From Hyphococcus sp. (GTDB lineage Bacteria > Pseudomonadota > Alphaproteobacteria > Caulobacterales > Parvularculaceae), in the NCBI GenBank assembly GCA_028289605.1, contig JANQON010000001.1:124001-188000 (forward strand): a stretch of DNA of 64,000 bases, given 5' to 3'. The translations under genes were made by a program, and so were the position numbers. Positions 61,982 to 64,000 of the stretch are shown in pieces; the first letter of the stretch is position 1; each line of letters begins with the position of its first letter. The notes under the pieces were generated by a model. That model had not been told where the DNA came from. It worked only from the letters and a program-made list of their open reading frames with translations, and ran no database searches.

Positions 61982-63475
61982 ATGGCCGAAAATTATCGCC
62001 CCAGTCCGGTTTTTGACCGACTGGGCTCAGGCGCAGATGAGCAACAGCCGGGCGCGCCGTTCTTTGACGAGGTTGAGGCGGCGGCCTTTCCAGATCACGT
62101 CCTGCGCTATCGCAATCAGCGATGGGCGGAAGATGTGGGTCTCGGCGATTTGTCGGACGCGCAGTGGATCGACCATTTCGGCCGTTTTGAGCCCTTGCCG
62201 GAAAACCTGCCCCGCGCCTTGGCGATCCGCTATCACGGGCACCAGTTTCGTTCCTACAATCCGGAAATCGGCGACGGACGCGGATTTTTGTTCGCCCAAC
62301 TGTGCGACGGCCAGGACCGGTTGCTGGACCTCGGAACGAAAGGGTCGGGACAGACGCCGTATTCGCGCTTTGGCGACGGACGGCTGACGCTAAAAGGCGG
62401 CGTTCGCGAAGTGCTGGCCACCGAAATGCTCGAGGCGCTTGGCGTTTATACGTCCAAGAGCTTCAGCCTGATCGAGACAGGGGAGGCGTTGGAGCGCAAT
62501 GATGAGCCGTCGCCAACGCGGTCATCCGTACTCGTTCGATTGTCCCATTCGCATGTTCGGTTCGGTGTCTTTCAGCGTCTCGCATTTGAGAAAAACGATC
62601 AGGCTATCGGCGATCTTGTCGACTATTGCATCCGCCATTTCTATCCCTCGCTTGAGGCGGCGGAAGGGGAAACGCGCATCGTTGAATTTTTCGGGGCGGT
62701 TGCGAAAAGAACGGCGAAACTTGTCGCGGACTGGATGGCCGCCGGATTCGTTCACGGTGTTCTGAATACTGACAATATGAATGTCACGGGTGAGAGTTTC
62801 GACTATGGGCCGTGGCGTTTCGCTCCAGTCGCCGACCCGAATTTTACGGCCGCTTATTTCGACCAGACCGGTCTTTACGCATTTGGACGGCAGGCGGAGG
62901 CGGGGGCCTGGAACCTCGCCCAGTTTGGCGGCGCGCTGTCGCGCATCGCCGACGCTGACGCCCTCAGCGAAGCGTTGCGCGGGTTCGGAGACGATTACGA
63001 AGCCGCGATGGCGGACGCCTATTTTCGCCGGCTTGGCCTCGCCCGCGGCGGCGATGACGACTATGCGACCGTGACGGAGTTTCTTCGGTGGATGACGGCG
63101 TCCGGCGCGCCTTATGAACAGGTTTTCTTTGACTGGTTCTGCGGCGAGCCGTCCCAGGCGCGGGCGGAGACGAGTTCGGCGAAATCGTTTTATCTGACGG
63201 ATGATTTTGCGCCCGTGCGCGAACGGCTATTGGCCCACGCTCCGGAAAAGCCTGAGCGCCTTGAACACGACTATTTCCGCCGATCCGCGCCTCAGACCAT
63301 GCTCATTGAAGACGTCGAAGCGATCTGGTCAGGCGTCGCAGAGCGCGACGACTGGTCCGCCTTTGCGACGAAAATCGACAAAGTTGCTGAAATGAGAGGC
63401 GCTTACGGATTCAACGCATCGCTTTACGATCGTGCGGCGGCGCCTACTTCGTCCGCGGCGAGCGAGAGCGCCTGA
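61982..63475 (+). CDS. selO: Protein adenylyltransferase SelO (YdiU)
   Basis: A 497-residue pseudokinase-fold enzyme that transfers AMP from ATP to protein Ser, Thr or Tyr. Marks include YHGHQFRSYNPEIGDGRGFLFAQL, DLGTKGSGQTPYSRFGDGRLTLKGGVRE in outline, SMxRV-type and HGVLNTDNMNVTGESFDYGPWRF. Those hold the ATP and metal residues. C-terminal helical part is complete. No selenocysteine codon is used in this bacterial form. ATG 61982 follows the start of the opposite ilvA gene by 85 bases. Confidence 0.95.
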   Translation: MAENYRPSPVFDRLGSGADEQQPGAPFFDEVEAAAFPDHVLRYRNQRWAEDVGLGDLSDAQWIDHFGRFEPLPENLPRALAIRYHGHQFRSYNPEIGDGRGFLFAQLCDGQDRLLDLGTKGSGQTPYSRFGDGRLTLKGGVREVLATEMLEALGVYTSKSFSLIETGEALERNDEPSPTRSSVLVRLSHSHVRFGVFQRLAFEKNDQAIGDLVDYCIRHFYPSLEAAEGETRIVEFFGAVAKRTAKLVADWMAAGFVHGVLNTDNMNVTGESFDYGPWRFAPVADPNFTAAYFDQTGLYAFGRQAEAGAWNLAQFGGALSRIADADALSEALRGFGDDYEAAMADAYFRRLGLARGGDDDYATVTEFLRWMTASGAPYEQVFFDWFCGEPSQARAETSSAKSFYLTDDFAPVRERLLAHAPEKPERLEHDYFRRSAPQTMLIEDVEAIWSGVAERDDWSAFATKIDKVAEMRGAYGFNASLYDRAAAPTSSAASESA

Positions 63476-63584
63476 CGCCGCGCGCGATCAAGCACGATGC
63501 GGCCAGAAGAAGATTGGCGGTCATGAATCCGAAGATCACATATTCCACCAATCCAGCGGACTGAATAAACTCGTGATACGTCAT
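63444..63584 (-). CDS. Small single-helix membrane protein
   Basis: A 46-residue protein, MTYHEFIQSAGLVEYVIFGF then MTANLLLAASCLIARGVRRS and a basic tail. One hydrophobic helix spans about 12-34, with a positive C-terminus implying an N-out or N-in topology with an inside tail. GGAG lies 9 bases before ATG 63584. Its 3' end overlaps the selO 3' end by 32 bases on the opposite strand. Family unrecognised; small membrane proteins are easily missed. The gene-like start supports it. Confidence 0.6.
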   Translation of the reverse strand: MTYHEFIQSAGLVEYVIFGFMTANLLLAASCLIARGVRRSRSPRTK

Positions 63585-63867
63585 CGGGAACGCCTCCGCG
63601 ACAGCCCTCGACACCTCATCCCGAGCAAATTTTCCGCCATAAGGCTTAAAAATGCCTCAAGCGCCGATGCGCGCCCGTTAAGGCCAAAAACGAGACAAAA
63701 TGCCCGCACCCCTTGCGCTCCGGGTCCCTAAGGACTGGTTTTTCCACGGCGAATGGGCGGCTCCAGCGGAATATCCGCTTGTTCCCAATTGGGCGGTTTG
63801 CGGCTAACATCGTTAATCGTCCTTCCCGGTTTGGGGGGATTTTGGTCGGGGAAGTCGTGAGGGGTCG
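63585..63867. other. Intergenic region before the right-edge gene
   Basis: About 283 bases with no convincing gene and no strong hairpin. It must hold promoters for the small membrane protein (minus) and the next gene (plus). TTAA half-sites occur near 63647, 63680 and 63813, but none has the 7-base CtrA spacing. Confidence 0.5.
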
Positions 63868-64000
63868 ATGACATCCGAAGTCGTGTTGATGAACCGCCAG
63901 GCGGTGGCGATGGCAGCGGACAGCGCCGTCACCATTTCCGGCGACCGCTATCTCAAAACCTATCAATCTGTGGACAAACTGTTCCCGCTGGTCGACGGCC
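63868..64000 (+). CDS. N-terminus of a proteasome-like (Ntn-hydrolase) protein, partial
   Basis: The first 44 residues are visible: MTSEVVLMNRQAVAMAADSA, then VTISGDRYLKTYQSVDKLF. The pattern of a beta-strand followed by an AADSAVT segment, a short loop and a KLF strand is like the first two strands of the proteasome/HslV beta fold, and similar uncharacterised proteins share this N-terminus. The rest is outside the window. GAGGGG is 4-9 bases upstream. Function cannot be stated. Confidence 0.55.
   Translation, partial: MTSEVVLMNRQAVAMAADSAVTISGDRYLKTYQSVDKLFPLVDG

Noticed and set aside
1-64000. CRISPR arrays, insertion sequences, prophage or integrase genes
   Set aside because: No repeat-spacer series, transposase or integrase frame was seen.

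Overview
The window is GC-rich bacterial chromosome, densely coding on both strands. I see no insertion sequences, phage genes, CRISPR arrays or rRNA. The gene content points to a motile alphaproteobacterium: a CckA hybrid kinase, near-perfect CtrA boxes (TTAA-N7-TTAA), a TimA/Tim44-like protein, Coq7, an alphaproteobacterial-type HslV propeptide, and an mnmE-mnmG-rsmG-parA-parB block carrying parS sites. A Caulobacterales or Parvularculales-like lineage fits best; this placement is inference.

Layout. 1-2.7 kb: partial VOC protein, membrane-anchored LuxR-type regulator, glycerophosphodiesterase lipoprotein and quinone reductase, all on the minus strand. 2.9-10.6 kb: DUF2799 lipoprotein, DUF6489 protein, mnmE, two small genes, mnmG, rsmG, parA and parB. 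Four parS sites lie inside mnmE, mnmG and rsmG, so this is the chromosome-segregation centre and probably not far from the origin. 10.7-17.1 kb: DHA2 efflux pump, then minus-strand holA, lptE, leuS and a DUF3576 lipoprotein. 17.5-23 kb: porin, ThiE-like protein, YggS, OmpR-type regulator, ArsC-like reductase, SDR and RssA-like patatin.

23.1-27 kb: flagellar genes in two transcription units, flgB-flgC-fliE and then fliQ-fliR-flhB. A terminator and an unknown lipoprotein gene separate them, and a CtrA box precedes fliQ. 27-36.2 kb: PaaX-like repressor divergent from a fatty acid desaturase, cckA, dnaQ, secB, fxsA, Tim44-like gene, mltA and an Smr protein. 36.1-40.2 kb: a 631-residue membrane protein with a prephenate-dehydratase-like N-terminal domain and a CtrA box just upstream, then hslU and hslV. 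40.2-45 kb: hisB-hisH-hisA, a CYTH-CHAD gene, hisF and hisE.

45-54.8 kb: S41 protease lipoprotein, YcxB-like membrane protein, coq7-dsbB, ExoD-like protein, tRNA-Leu(CAA), secreted His/Arg/Tyr-rich protein, small membrane protein, beta-helix protein, Sel1/peptidoglycan-binding protein and TusA. 54.8-64 kb: TonB-dependent receptor with an inverted repeat and a CtrA box upstream, slipin/NfeD membrane-protease module, threonine dehydratase, SelO, a 46-residue membrane protein and a truncated gene at the right edge.

The cell-cycle theme stands out. CckA controls CtrA phosphorylation in this class, and CtrA-like boxes precede fliQ, the unknown 631-residue protein and, further away, the TonB receptor.
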